A stretch of 64,000 bases of DNA from JALHST01 sp038316335 (GTDB lineage: Bacteria > Bacteroidota > Bacteroidia > Flavobacteriales > Flavobacteriaceae), in assembly GCA_038316335.1 (NCBI GenBank), contig JBBQAM010000018.1, positions 1 through 64,000 of the forward strand, given 5' to 3'. Below the pieces are notes generated by a model, which saw only the letters and a list, made by a program, of their open reading frames with translations, did no database searches and was not told the origin of the DNA. Both the position numbers and the translations under genes were made by a program. Position 1 is the stretch's first letter, and every line of letters starts with the position of its first letter. Positions 1-8,247 of this stretch are shown piece by piece.

Positions 1-869
1 GTGATAGTCACCGATGAACGTCTTGAGGCGGTCTGATAGTTTGTGTCGTAAAAATAAATGGCTTTGATCTTGGATCGGCTCATCGAAGGTAGGGCGACCA
101 CTTCATCGCCTACACTGAGTTCCCCTCCATAGACTTTCCCGGCAAAACCCCTAAAATCATGATGCTCATCGGTCTTTGGTCGTATAACGTATTGCACCGG
201 AAACCGAGGGGTGCCGACATTATAGATATCCCGTCGATCTAAAGCTTCCAAGTGTTCTAACAAGGTCTGGCCGTGGTACCAGGGCATATGTGCAGACCTA
301 TTTACTACATTGTCACCCTTTAGTGCACTTACGGGAATAAACGTGATTTTTTGATCTTGATAGTCCCTCTTGGCCATTAGGCGCTCAAAATCTTGTTTGA
401 TGGCCTCATATTTTTCCTCTGAAAATTCAACTAGGTCCATTTTATTAATGGCAACGATTACATCCTTGATACGTAAGAGGTTGTTGATAAAAAAGTGTCT
501 GTTGGTCTGTTCGATGACCCCTTTGCGGGCGTCTATCAAAATAATGGCGGCCTGGGACGTAGAGGCCCCGGTTACCATATTTCGGGTATACTCTATGTGG
601 CCTGGGGTATCGGCAATAATATAGCTTTTTTTCGCGGTCGAAAAATAAATGTGTGCCACATCAATGGTAATGCCTTGCTCACGTTCTGCGACCAAGCCAT
701 CGGTCGCCAACGAGAAATCAAGATAGTCATACCCCTTTTTTTTACTTGTTCTTTCTATGGCCTCCAATTTGTCGGTGGTCAGTGACTTGGTATCATAGAG
801 AATTCTTCCGATCAAGGTGCTTTTACCGTCATCTACACTGCCTGCTGTTGCTATTTTAAGTACTTCCAT
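1..869 (-). CDS. cysN: Sulfate adenylyltransferase subunit 1 (CysN), partial: C-terminus outside window
   Basis: GTPase subunit of ATP sulfurylase, which with CysD activates sulfate to adenosine 5'-phosphosulfate in the cytoplasm. About 289 N-terminal codons are visible, starting MEVLKIATAGSVDDGKST. The translation-factor GTPase motifs are all present: the P-loop GSVDDGKST, DTPGH, and NKMD, followed by the start of the beta-barrel domain. The frame stays open to position 1, so the 3' end is outside the window and it cannot be seen whether an APS kinase domain (CysNC fusion) follows. The frame is also open for about 45 codons upstream of the chosen ATG but holds no ATG, so the start at 869 is preferred. 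It is the last visible gene of the DUF2061-cysH-cysD-cysN operon, 147 bp after cysD, an unusually long gap for this operon in which no other gene was found. Confidence 0.95.
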   Translation of the reverse strand, partial: MEVLKIATAGSVDDGKSTLIGRILYDTKSLTTDKLEAIERTSKKKGYDYLDFSLATDGLVAEREQGITIDVAHIYFSTAKKSYIIADTPGHIEYTRNMVTGASTSQAAIILIDARKGVIEQTNRHFFINNLLRIKDVIVAINKMDLVEFSEEKYEAIKQDFERLMAKRDYQDQKITFIPVSALKGDNVVNRSAHMPWYHGQTLLEHLEALDRRDIYNVGTPRFPVQYVIRPKTDEHHDFRGFAGKVYGGELSVGDEVVALPSMSRSKIKAIYFYDTNYQTASRRSSVTI

Positions 870-1016
870 GGCTTTTTTCCTGGCCCACTCCAATGGAGAT
901 GGTGTTTTTAGTGTCTTTATATTTCTACTAGTACTATCAATTCCTTTGTTGGTAGTTGCCTTAAAACGACCCCATTTTAAAGATCGTTCAAAGCATTTCC
1001 CTTAAGGGGATGCGTT

Positions 1017-1916
1017 CTAAAAATATCCCTGCTGCTTTCTTTTTTCCATGGCGGCCTCGGATCGCTTATCATCGATACGCGCCCCCCGTTCAGAAAGGGT
1101 AGAGTCCCTAATTTCCCGCACTACTGAGGCAATGTCCGAGGCCTCTGACAATACGGCGGCCGTGCAGCTCATATCGCCTACGGTCCTAAATCGAACCATG
1201 CGCTCCAAGACTTCCTCGTCTTCTTCCTGATATACATAATCAGAATGTGACCATATGAGTCCGTCTCTCAAGAACACCTTTCGTATATGCGCAAAGTAGA
1301 TTGAGGGGATTTCCATTTTTTCCTCGCGAATATAGGACCAGACGTCTAACTCGGTCCAGTTCGAAATCGGAAAGACCCGCACATTTTGTCCCAATTCAAT
1401 TTGACCGTTCAACATATCGAACAATTCCGGTCTTTGGTTTTTTTCGTTCCATTGTCCAAAATCATCGCGAACCGAAAAAATACGCTCTTTCGCCCGCGCC
1501 TTTTCCTCATCCCTTCGTGCACCGCCGATACAGGCATCAAATTTAAACTCTTCGATTGCATCCAATAAAGTGGTTGTTTGAAGAATATTTCTGCTTGAGT
1601 AGCGCCCAGATTCTTCCTTGACCTTTCCTTGATCAATGGAGTCCTGCACATTCCTTACAATGAGTTCGAGCCCCAATTCGGCGACCAGCCGATCACGAAA
1701 CTCAATGGTCTCCGGAAAATTATGACCGGTGTCGATATGCATTAACGGAAAAGGAATCCTTGCAGGCCAGAATGCCTTTTGTGCTAGGCGCACCAAGGTT
1801 ATTGAATCCTTTCCGCCTGAAAACAATAATACGGGTCGTTCAAATTGGGCCGCAACCTCCCTGAGAATATAAATAGCCTCGTTTTCAAGTGCATTGATAT
1901 GTGATGTGTCTTTCAT
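1017..1916 (-). CDS. cysD: Sulfate adenylyltransferase subunit 2 (CysD)
   Basis: Catalytic subunit of ATP sulfurylase (ATP + sulfate to APS + pyrophosphate), partner of CysN. It belongs to the PP-loop ATP pyrophosphatase family: the pyrophosphate-binding SGGKDS motif lies about 33 residues from the chosen start, and family features such as MHIDTGHNFPE and GGARRDEEKARAKERIFSVRD follow. With the start at 1916 (MKDTSHINALENEAIYI) the protein is 299 residues, normal for CysD. An in-frame ATG at 1940 would add eight residues with no family resemblance. It lies 55 bp downstream of cysH in the same operon and is probably controlled with it by the Rrf2-type regulator encoded at 3056-3466. Confidence 0.95.
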   Translation of the reverse strand: MKDTSHINALENEAIYILREVAAQFERPVLLFSGGKDSITLVRLAQKAFWPARIPFPLMHIDTGHNFPETIEFRDRLVAELGLELIVRNVQDSIDQGKVKEESGRYSSRNILQTTTLLDAIEEFKFDACIGGARRDEEKARAKERIFSVRDDFGQWNEKNQRPELFDMLNGQIELGQNVRVFPISNWTELDVWSYIREEKMEIPSIYFAHIRKVFLRDGLIWSHSDYVYQEEDEEVLERMVRFRTVGDMSCTAAVLSEASDIASVVREIRDSTLSERGARIDDKRSEAAMEKRKQQGYF

Positions 1917-1971
1917 AAGAAATTCAAATGTCAGGTTCAAATTTTAAAGTAGTCTGTGTCACAAGACTTTG

Positions 1972-2595
1972 TTACGTGTGCAGACCACATTCCCGGTTCT
2001 CTAGCACCTTGGTCGGGTCAAAATAGGTTTGTTCATTGGGCAGATTATGTTCCTTCAAATAAGCATCCATTTGGGTATCTGTCCAATGATAAAACGGACT
2101 CACCTTGACTACCCCATCCTGGCCAATACTTAAAATATCCAATGAATCGCGATGCGCTGTCTGCCCTTTTCGAAGGTTGGTAAACCAGACATCAGGCCGA
2201 TGCACTTGCATGGCCCTTCTAAAAGGTTCTAATTTAACTTGTTCGGTAAATTCGGCATGCCTTGGGTCATCGATCTGGGGAATACCTAAGACGACGTCCC
2301 TATGGGCGGACGTTTGTTTTGGCACGTATAGATCAACGTTTAGCTTCAGGGTATTGATCAACGCTTCTGCATGTCTATAGGTATTTGGGGTGTTGTACCC
2401 GGTATCGCACCAAATGACCGGAATGTCATTTTTCACGGTTACAACCGCGTGGAGAATGCATGCTTCATAGGGTCTAAAATTAGTAGTTACTACCGCCTTA
2501 TTGGCCTTTTCAATGGCCCACGAAATAATTTCTTCCGGCGGAATGCCCTTGAATTGTAGGTTTAAGATTCGTATTTCCTCCTGTGTTATTCCCAT
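1972..2595 (-). CDS. cysH: Phosphoadenylyl/adenylyl-sulfate reductase (CysH)
   Basis: Thioredoxin-dependent reductase of activated sulfate to sulfite. The 207-residue protein has the PP-loop fold expected of the family (AVVTTNF region, IWCDTGYNTPNTYRHAE) and ends in the catalytic ECGLH tail, with the nucleophile at Cys203. The paired Cys-Cys and CxxC motifs that bind the [4Fe-4S] cluster in plant-type APS reductases are absent; only three cysteines occur. This suggests a cluster-free, PAPS-type enzyme. If so, an APS kinase is needed, which might be a CysC domain on the unseen end of CysN or a gene elsewhere. It is 10 bp downstream of the DUF2061 gene and so co-transcribed with it. Confidence 0.92.
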   Translation of the reverse strand: MGITQEEIRILNLQFKGIPPEEIISWAIEKANKAVVTTNFRPYEACILHAVVTVKNDIPVIWCDTGYNTPNTYRHAEALINTLKLNVDLYVPKQTSAHRDVVLGIPQIDDPRHAEFTEQVKLEPFRRAMQVHRPDVWFTNLRKGQTAHRDSLDILSIGQDGVVKVSPFYHWTDTQMDAYLKEHNLPNEQTYFDPTKVLENRECGLHT

Positions 2596-2605
2596 AATAA
2601 ACTGT

Positions 2606-2869
2606 TTATTTACCCCAATTCACTCTATTCCAAATACGTTCGTGGAAAAAGTATAAAACCATTTTTGTTATAAAATCGACCGAGGCGATCGACGCGGCCA
2701 AAGCCACTTTTCCTGTTAGCATGTAGGAAATCAATAAGGTATCTAAAGTCCCGATGATCCGCCAGCTTACGGCCTTGGCGACACTTCGGATGGGCTTTTC
2801 TGATTTCCGATCCGATTCATATCGGTCATCATCGCCTTTCTTTTGTAAAATCAATTGGTCTACGATCAT
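2606..2869 (-). CDS. DUF2061 small membrane protein in cys operon
   Basis: An 87-residue protein whose C-terminal two thirds match the DUF2061 pattern: SVAKAVSWRIIGTLDTLL, then two hydrophobic segments (about residues 40-56 and 60-75) and a terminal FFHERIWNRVNWG. The N-terminal 25 residues are charged and probably cytoplasmic. The function is unknown. Its place as first gene of the sulfate assimilation operon, 10 bp ahead of cysH and just behind the palindromic operator candidate, suggests a role tied to sulfate uptake or reduction. That role is inference from position only. Confidence 0.85.
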   Translation of the reverse strand: MIVDQLILQKKGDDDRYESDRKSEKPIRSVAKAVSWRIIGTLDTLLISYMLTGKVALAASIASVDFITKMVLYFFHERIWNRVNWGK

Positions 2870-2886
2870 GGTATTTTGTTAATCTC

Positions 2887-2913
2887 TTTATCCTATATAT
2901 TCTATAGGGTAAA
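2887..2913. promoter_or_regulatory. Palindromic operator candidate 1 (Rrf2 regulator), cys operon
   Basis: A 27-bp inverted repeat: half-site TTTATCCTATA, a 5-base centre, then TATAGGGTAAA. Ten of eleven base pairs match. It lies 18 bp upstream of the DUF2061 start codon and against a -7 element. Its half-site recurs exactly 80 bp away. The neighbouring Rrf2-family gene is the obvious candidate binder (inference). Confidence 0.55.
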
Positions 2914-2921
2914 CAAAAATA
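2914..2921 (-). promoter_or_regulatory. Candidate -7 promoter element of the cys operon
   Basis: Read on the minus strand this is TATTTTTG, a full match to the Bacteroidota TAnnTTTG consensus. It directly abuts the palindrome at 2887-2913, so transcription would start inside the palindrome, a layout expected for repression. A clear -33 TTTG at the usual spacing was not found. Confidence 0.5.
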
Positions 2922-2966
2922 GCATTTATTCACAAAGTAATACGAAAACAATCGAAGGATATTACT

Positions 2967-2993
2967 TTTATCCTATAGATTTGATAGATTAAT
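2967..2993. promoter_or_regulatory. Palindromic operator candidate 2 (Rrf2 regulator), cys operon
   Basis: The same 11-base half-site TTTATCCTATA as at 2887, again followed by a 5-base centre and a degenerate second half (GATAGATTAA; seven of the eleven pairs hold). It sits 80 bp upstream of operator 1, close to an integral number of helical turns. Confidence 0.45.
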
Positions 2994-3055
2994 AAATTTG
3001 TGCTTGAATAATTGCGATATTTTTAGAAGAATTCGGGAATGCTTGGGAAATCTTT

Positions 3056-3466
3056 CTACACCAAGATGTCGGCTAATGTATTGCTGCGGTAGACTTCCAA
3101 GGCACTATCCCGAACTTTTAACATTAAAAAATGTACCGAACAGGACACCTCATCGGGGCAATCCGCACATTTTTCATAAAAATTAAGGCTTACACAGGGC
3201 ACCATCGCAATAGGTCCCTCCAATATCCTCATCACATCGGTCATGATAATTTCGTTGGGCTTCTTGATCAAATAATACCCGCCTCCTTTCCCTTTTTTTG
3301 AACCTAGGAATCCCGTTTTTCGAAGAGATAATAAGATACTTTCGAGGAATTTTTGGGAAATGTTCTCGTTTTTCGCAATTTCAACGATTTGAACGGGTTT
3401 ATTGTCTTTTTGGGATGCCAAATAAGTTAATGCCTTTAGGCCGTATTTTGTTTTTTTGGACAGCAT
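3056..3466 (-). CDS. Rrf2-family transcriptional regulator, probable cysteine/sulfur regulator
   Basis: DNA-binding regulator of 136 residues. It begins MLSKKTKYGLKALTYLA, the standard Rrf2 winged-helix opening, with the recognition region around NISQKFLESILLSLRKTG and the wing GSKKGKGGGYYL. The C-terminal third contains a cysteine set (PCVSLNF...CADCPDEVSC) like that used by IscR-type members to bind an Fe-S cluster, so it may sense Fe-S, redox or sulfur status. An in-frame ATG at 3502 would add 12 residues unlike the family. It is on the same strand as, and just upstream of, the cys operon, separated by 186 bp holding two matching palindromes. By position it resembles CymR-like control of cysteine biosynthesis; the target genes are inferred. 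Confidence 0.9.
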   Translation of the reverse strand: MLSKKTKYGLKALTYLASQKDNKPVQIVEIAKNENISQKFLESILLSLRKTGFLGSKKGKGGGYYLIKKPNEIIMTDVMRILEGPIAMVPCVSLNFYEKCADCPDEVSCSVHFLMLKVRDSALEVYRSNTLADILV

Positions 3467-3533
3467 TTTGCTAAGATAGGGAAAAACTGAATCAACCAGC
3501 ACATTCCCGAAGACCTACCAGTCTTTGGGTTTT

Positions 3534-3550
3534 AAAAGCCCTTCTAGGGC
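3534..3550 (-). terminator. Weak intrinsic terminator after metZ
   Basis: On the minus strand a GCCCT-AGA-AGGGC hairpin is followed by TTTT. The stem is only five base pairs, so efficiency is doubtful, but it separates the metZ stop (3587) from the rrf2 gene. Confidence 0.4.
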
Positions 3551-3586
3551 CAAAACGTCTTGAATTCCAGGTAGGTTGACTCTATC

Positions 3587-4756
3587 CTAACCCAATGCTT
3601 GGGCAATATCACCGATAATATCGTCGATATGTTCAAGACCTACCGAAATGCGCACCATTCCATCGGTGATACCTGTTTCTGCCCTTTCTTCAGCCGTAAG
3701 TTTACTATGGGTCGTAGAAGCCGGGTGGGTAACAATGCTTCTAGAATCCCCTAGATTTGCAGAAAGGGAGAGTAGCTTTACGGCATTAAAAAAGCGCTTT
3801 CCTTCAGAGAGCCCACCTTGAATTTCGAATGCCACGACACAGCCTCCGGCCTTCATTTGCCTTTTGGCGATAGCATGGGCAGGGTGTGACTTTAAAAACG
3901 GATATTTTATCCAACTCACTTTAGGGTGACCTTCTAAAAATTCGGCCAATTTCAAGGCATTTTCACAGTGTCGGTCTACCCGAACGGCCAAGGTTTCCAA
4001 GCTTTTTGACAAGATCCAGGCGTTGAAGGGCGATAACGAAGGGCCGGTTATCCTGGAAAAGCGGTAGATCGTATCGATCAGTTCACGACTGCCAACGGTA
4101 ATGCCTGCCAGAACGCGTCCCTGTCCATCCATTAATTTCGTCCCGGAATGGATCACCAGATCCGCACCAAACCTTAATGGTTGTTGCAGATAGGGTGTTG
4201 CAAAACAGTTATCTACAATAAAAATCAGCTTGTGCTTTTTTGCGATAGTACCAAGTTCCTCCAAATCGAGCACGTCTACCCCTGGATTTGTAGGTGATTC
4301 GGCATATAGGATCTTGGTATTGGGCTGGATTAAATTTTCAATATTTTCCAGGTCATCAATTTTAAAATAACTGTGCGAAATATTCCATTTCGGAAAGAAA
4401 TTCGTAAGCAAACTGTGGGTCGAACCAAAAATATTGCGGGCCGATAACACATGGTCCCCACTGTTCAATAGTGCCGCAAACGTAGAAAATACGGCAGACA
4501 TTCCCGAAGCAAACGCAAAGCCGTCTTCGGCACCTTCCATCTGGCATACCTTTTCGATAAATTCAGAGGTATTGGGATTGGCATACCTGGAATAAATAAC
4601 ACGGTCCTTTTCTTCGGCAAAGGAAGCTCGCATATCTTCAGCGTCCTCAAAAACAAAACTGGAAGTAAGGTACAACGGAGCCGAATGCTCCAAAAACTGC
4701 GACCGTTCTATCTGGGTTCGTATCGCGTTCGTTTCAAATTTATTTGTATCGCTCAT
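3587..4756 (-). CDS. metZ: Trans-sulfuration PLP enzyme, O-succinylhomoserine sulfhydrylase-like (MetZ)
   Basis: A 389-residue Cys/Met-metabolism PLP enzyme. The PLP lysine is Lys207 in the motif HSGTKLMDGQGR, preceded by the cofactor-contact segments SRYANPNT, ASGMSA and ESPTNPG. The family makes homocysteine or cystathionine from activated homoserine. The overall pattern and length are closest to MetZ (O-succinylhomoserine sulfhydrylase) rather than to the longer MetY type encoded at 8248-9540. It is third in the metY - metX/thrA - metZ operon, 46 bp after the fusion gene. Having both enzymes suggests either alternative activated homoserine substrates or one enzyme acting in trans-sulfuration; the sequence alone does not decide which. 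Confidence 0.85.
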   Translation of the reverse strand: MSDTNKFETNAIRTQIERSQFLEHSAPLYLTSSFVFEDAEDMRASFAEEKDRVIYSRYANPNTSEFIEKVCQMEGAEDGFAFASGMSAVFSTFAALLNSGDHVLSARNIFGSTHSLLTNFFPKWNISHSYFKIDDLENIENLIQPNTKILYAESPTNPGVDVLDLEELGTIAKKHKLIFIVDNCFATPYLQQPLRFGADLVIHSGTKLMDGQGRVLAGITVGSRELIDTIYRFSRITGPSLSPFNAWILSKSLETLAVRVDRHCENALKLAEFLEGHPKVSWIKYPFLKSHPAHAIAKRQMKAGGCVVAFEIQGGLSEGKRFFNAVKLLSLSANLGDSRSIVTHPASTTHSKLTAEERAETGITDGMVRISVGLEHIDDIIGDIAQALG

Positions 4757-4802
4757 GTTATCTATATTTTTGCCGTGACCTAAACCTTCAGCAAGTCAAA
4801 CA

Positions 4803-7800
4803 TCATCCTTTCTCGGCAATTCTCAATATATCCCCAAAAACGCCCCTAGCGGTTACGGCTGCACCCGCACCCGCACCTTGGATCACAAGGGGGTTTTCCC
4901 CATACGACTCCGTATAAATCTCTATGATCGAATCAGAGCCCTTAACCTGCCCCAAAGCACTCTCTTTTGGTACGGATACCAGTTTTACATCGAGAATACC
5001 CTTTTCTTTTTGTAGGTTACCATGCAAGTCCCCAACATATCGCAGGACATGTCCTGGCTTTTGGTTCTTTTTTATTTCGTTGAACGTATCATCGAGCACA
5101 TCCAAGTTTTCCAAAAAGAATGGCACCGTGGCCGATTGCAACGTCTCCGGTATTAGATTTTGAATTTTGATATCCTTGAATTCATTCCTTAAATCAAGTT
5201 CGCGGGCTAGGATAAGGAGTTTACGGCCTACGTCGTTTCCTGATAGATCTTCCCGGGGGTCGGGCTCGGTAAAGCCTTTTTTGATGGCATCTTTTAAAAT
5301 GGCCGAAAAAGGGGCGTTTACTTCCGAAAAGGTATTGAAAATATAACTCAATGACCCCGAGAATACTCCTTTTATACGCGTTATGTTTTCTCCCGATAAA
5401 TGCAAAAGTTTAATGGTATCAATTAAAGGAAGGCCTGCTCCTACATTGGTTTCATACAGATATTGCTTTTGATATTGGGCCAATTCACCACGCAGTAATT
5501 GGTAATAATCAAAGCCCAACGTATTGGCGATTTTGTTCGATGAGACCAGATCAAAGCCCTTTTCGACAAACTCGAAATAATTGGAAACGAAATCCTCACT
5601 GGCCGTATTGTCGACTAAAATAAGATTCTCCAAATGGTGTAACCTGGCAAACGCAATCACATCCTCAACCCGATAAGATCTTCCTTTTTCAGCGATCGCG
5701 CTTTTCCACGTTTTTGGAATCCCATCTTTGGAGAGGAGAATTTTTTTTGAGTTGGCCACGGCAAAAACGTTCAGATCGATACCTTTTCGTTTATCAATGC
5801 TCACCGCAGATTTTAAAATTTGATCGATCAATGTACCACCAACATTTCCATGGCCGAATATCGCCACGTTCACTTTTTTGCTGATGCCGAATATTTGTCC
5901 GTGCATTACATTCAATGCCTTCTTTAGATCTGATTTATTGAGAACAAGGCTGACATTTTTACCGGTGACCGTATTGTTAAAAAGCAGGGGCACGATTTGG
6001 TTTTTTATCAAGGCATTGTAGGGCTTGTGAAACGTACTCAGATCCTGTCCGACGATCGATATTACCGAAACATCATTTACTACTTTGATCAAATTGATAT
6101 CCTTCGATTGAAAATCACTATCAAATTCACGCTGCAGCGCAATCCTTGCCCGTTGTGCCTTATCGGTATTGACCACCAAGCCGATACCACGTTCAGAGGA
6201 ACCCTGGGATATGATGCTTACACTGATATTGTTTTCACCCAAAACCCTAAAAATACGGGCGTCGACACCAACTTTGCCAAGGAGTCCCCTACCCTCCAAA
6301 TTTATAAGTGAGACGTTTTCTATGACCGAAAGCGACTTAATTCCCTCTCGGGTCGTTTTGGCACTTATCAAGGTGCCTTCGTTATCCTTATTGAAGGTAT
6401 TTAAAATTCGCAGGGGTATGTTCTTTTCTATTAGGGGGATAATGGTCTTTGCATGCAGAATATTGGCGCCAAAACTTGCCAATTCATTGGCTTCGGCGTA
6501 TGATAAGTGGGAAATACGCTTGGCATCGGGCACAAAATCAGGATTGGCGGTAAAAATACCATCGACATGGGTATAGTTCTGTAGTTCCTCCGCATCTAAA
6601 AAATTGGCTATCAAAGCGGCTGAATAATTACTTCCATTACGTCCTAGGGTTGTTGTTTCATTGGCTGCTGTCGCACCAATAAAACCCGTAATTATAGGTA
6701 CCGTATCAACGCCCAATTTATTAAATACACGAAGCACATTCTCTTTCGATATGCCTTCCAATACGTTGGCATCCCCAAAAGAGTCATCTGTTTTGATAAG
6801 CTTTCGGGAATCTATAAATTCAGCTTGTATTCCTTTCCCTATCAATAATTTCGTAAGCAGTTTGGCCGATATGATCTCTCCATATGCCAGGACCTGATCC
6901 TTGGTCTTGGCACTGTAATCCCCTACAAGGAAAACTCCATCGAACAATTTGACCAAAGCAGCATATTCCTCATTAAGGTTTACGTTTTTATAGGTATGTG
7001 TTTGATATTTTTCGAATTTCCCGAAATCCTTCGAATAATCCTCCCCCTGTGCCGCCTTTTCTAAAATCAGCTCCAACTGATCAGTCGCTTTTTCACGCGC
7101 CGAAAGCACTACCGCAATTTTCTCTTTATTTTCGACCTTATATCGAATAATATCAAGGACATTATCAAGACCTTCACCATTGCTCAGCGATTTCCCGCCA
7201 AATTTCAGCACCTTTATATTTTGCTTCTTTTCACTCTCATTGAAAATACCATCCAGAAGTTTTTGCATCTGCTCAAACTCGATCAAAAAGGCATCATGGC
7301 CGTGAAGGGACTGTACTTCGCCATAGGTCACATTGCTATTGGCCTGTGCCAATTGCCGAAATGTTTCCTTATTTTCCTTGGCTGTAAAAAAAAGGTCAGA
7401 ATCAACACCAATAATGTGGATGTTGGTATCACTATTCTGTAAATCAATAAACGCCTTTTCCCCGTTTCGATTGATATCTATGGTTCTTAAGAGCTGATTC
7501 ATCAACTTATAAGCAGATAGTTGAAATCGATCCCGTAATTTTTCCCCATGGTGCATCAACCAGCTCTCTACATTGAATACCTGCAGTTCTTCATTAGTAC
7601 TCCTTTTAAATCGCTCCTTGAAAGATTCTGGGGTCCTATAGCACAGCATGGCATGCATGCGGGCATCCTGCACGGGATGTTTCGAATTGACCAAGAATTG
7701 TTCCTGTATCTGACAATTGGCAATCAACCAATCGGTTGATTTCCAGTCAGATGCCACTGGGATAAGATGCTCTGTGATTTTTGGGTCTATGGCCGCCATT

Positions 7801-8195
7801 TCCCATGCAATGCCTCCTCCTAGGGACCCACCAATTATGGCAAATAATCGTTTTATTTTAAGTTGTTCAAGTCCCATCAAAAAAATACGGGCGACATCTC
7901 CTGCGACAAAGTCTTTATAGTTATCGATTACAAATCCGTCATACCCGTTTCCAGGAATATTAAACGACAGTACCGTATATTTCAAGGTATCGATACATTT
8001 CGCATCACCGATCAAAGATGACCACCATCCTTGGTCTCCAGTAATGTGTGAGTTTCCTGTAAGCGCATGGTTTACCAGAACAATGGGCGCGGTATGAAGC
8101 TCTTTTCCGAACAGCTGATAGGAAAGCGCTATATCCTGAACCGTACCATTTAGGGTGGTGAAGTTTTTAAGATGTATATGATGCAGCATACTCAA
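4803..8195 (-). CDS. Trifunctional fusion: MetX-like homoserine acyltransferase + aspartokinase + homoserine dehydrogenase
   Basis: A 1130-residue protein joining three enzymes of the aspartate-to-methionine route. Residues about 1-320 are an alpha/beta-hydrolase of the homoserine O-acetyltransferase (MetX) type with an intact triad: Ser124 in GGSLGGG, Asp267 in VDSDLFF, His300 in GHDAFL. Residues about 328-770 are aspartokinase, opening VLKFGGKS and including the ACT-type regulatory region (about 620-770). Residues about 775-1130 are homoserine dehydrogenase, with the NAD(P)-binding VAIFGHGNVGG and a C-terminal ACT-free end. The last two parts are arranged as in ThrA. No stop or frameshift interrupts the frame. 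It lies 52 bp after metY and 46 bp before metZ, so the operon encodes the supply, activation and sulfhydrylation of homoserine, under a SAM-I riboswitch. Confidence 0.93.
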   Translation of the reverse strand: MSMLHHIHLKNFTTLNGTVQDIALSYQLFGKELHTAPIVLVNHALTGNSHITGDQGWWSSLIGDAKCIDTLKYTVLSFNIPGNGYDGFVIDNYKDFVAGDVARIFLMGLEQLKIKRLFAIIGGSLGGGIAWEMAAIDPKITEHLIPVASDWKSTDWLIANCQIQEQFLVNSKHPVQDARMHAMLCYRTPESFKERFKRSTNEELQVFNVESWLMHHGEKLRDRFQLSAYKLMNQLLRTIDINRNGEKAFIDLQNSDTNIHIIGVDSDLFFTAKENKETFRQLAQANSNVTYGEVQSLHGHDAFLIEFEQMQKLLDGIFNESEKKQNIKVLKFGGKSLSNGEGLDNVLDIIRYKVENKEKIAVVLSAREKATDQLELILEKAAQGEDYSKDFGKFEKYQTHTYKNVNLNEEYAALVKLFDGVFLVGDYSAKTKDQVLAYGEIISAKLLTKLLIGKGIQAEFIDSRKLIKTDDSFGDANVLEGISKENVLRVFNKLGVDTVPIITGFIGATAANETTTLGRNGSNYSAALIANFLDAEELQNYTHVDGIFTANPDFVPDAKRISHLSYAEANELASFGANILHAKTIIPLIEKNIPLRILNTFNKDNEGTLISAKTTREGIKSLSVIENVSLINLEGRGLLGKVGVDARIFRVLGENNISVSIISQGSSERGIGLVVNTDKAQRARIALQREFDSDFQSKDINLIKVVNDVSVISIVGQDLSTFHKPYNALIKNQIVPLLFNNTVTGKNVSLVLNKSDLKKALNVMHGQIFGISKKVNVAIFGHGNVGGTLIDQILKSAVSIDKRKGIDLNVFAVANSKKILLSKDGIPKTWKSAIAEKGRSYRVEDVIAFARLHHLENLILVDNTASEDFVSNYFEFVEKGFDLVSSNKIANTLGFDYYQLLRGELAQYQKQYLYETNVGAGLPLIDTIKLLHLSGENITRIKGVFSGSLSYIFNTFSEVNAPFSAILKDAIKKGFTEPDPREDLSGNDVGRKLLILARELDLRNEFKDIKIQNLIPETLQSATVPFFLENLDVLDDTFNEIKKNQKPGHVLRYVGDLHGNLQKEKGILDVKLVSVPKESALGQVKGSDSIIEIYTESYGENPLVIQGAGAGAAVTARGVFGDILRIAEKG

Positions 8196-8247
8196 GGGTT
8201 ATCGATATGGGCCGGCCACTATCTGTTAGGTGCCGACCCTTTATTTG

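Noticed and set aside
870..1016. In-frame open extension upstream of cysN
   Set aside because: The frame is open for about 45 codons but holds no ATG, and the sequence does not resemble CysN N-termini, so the ATG at 869 was kept.
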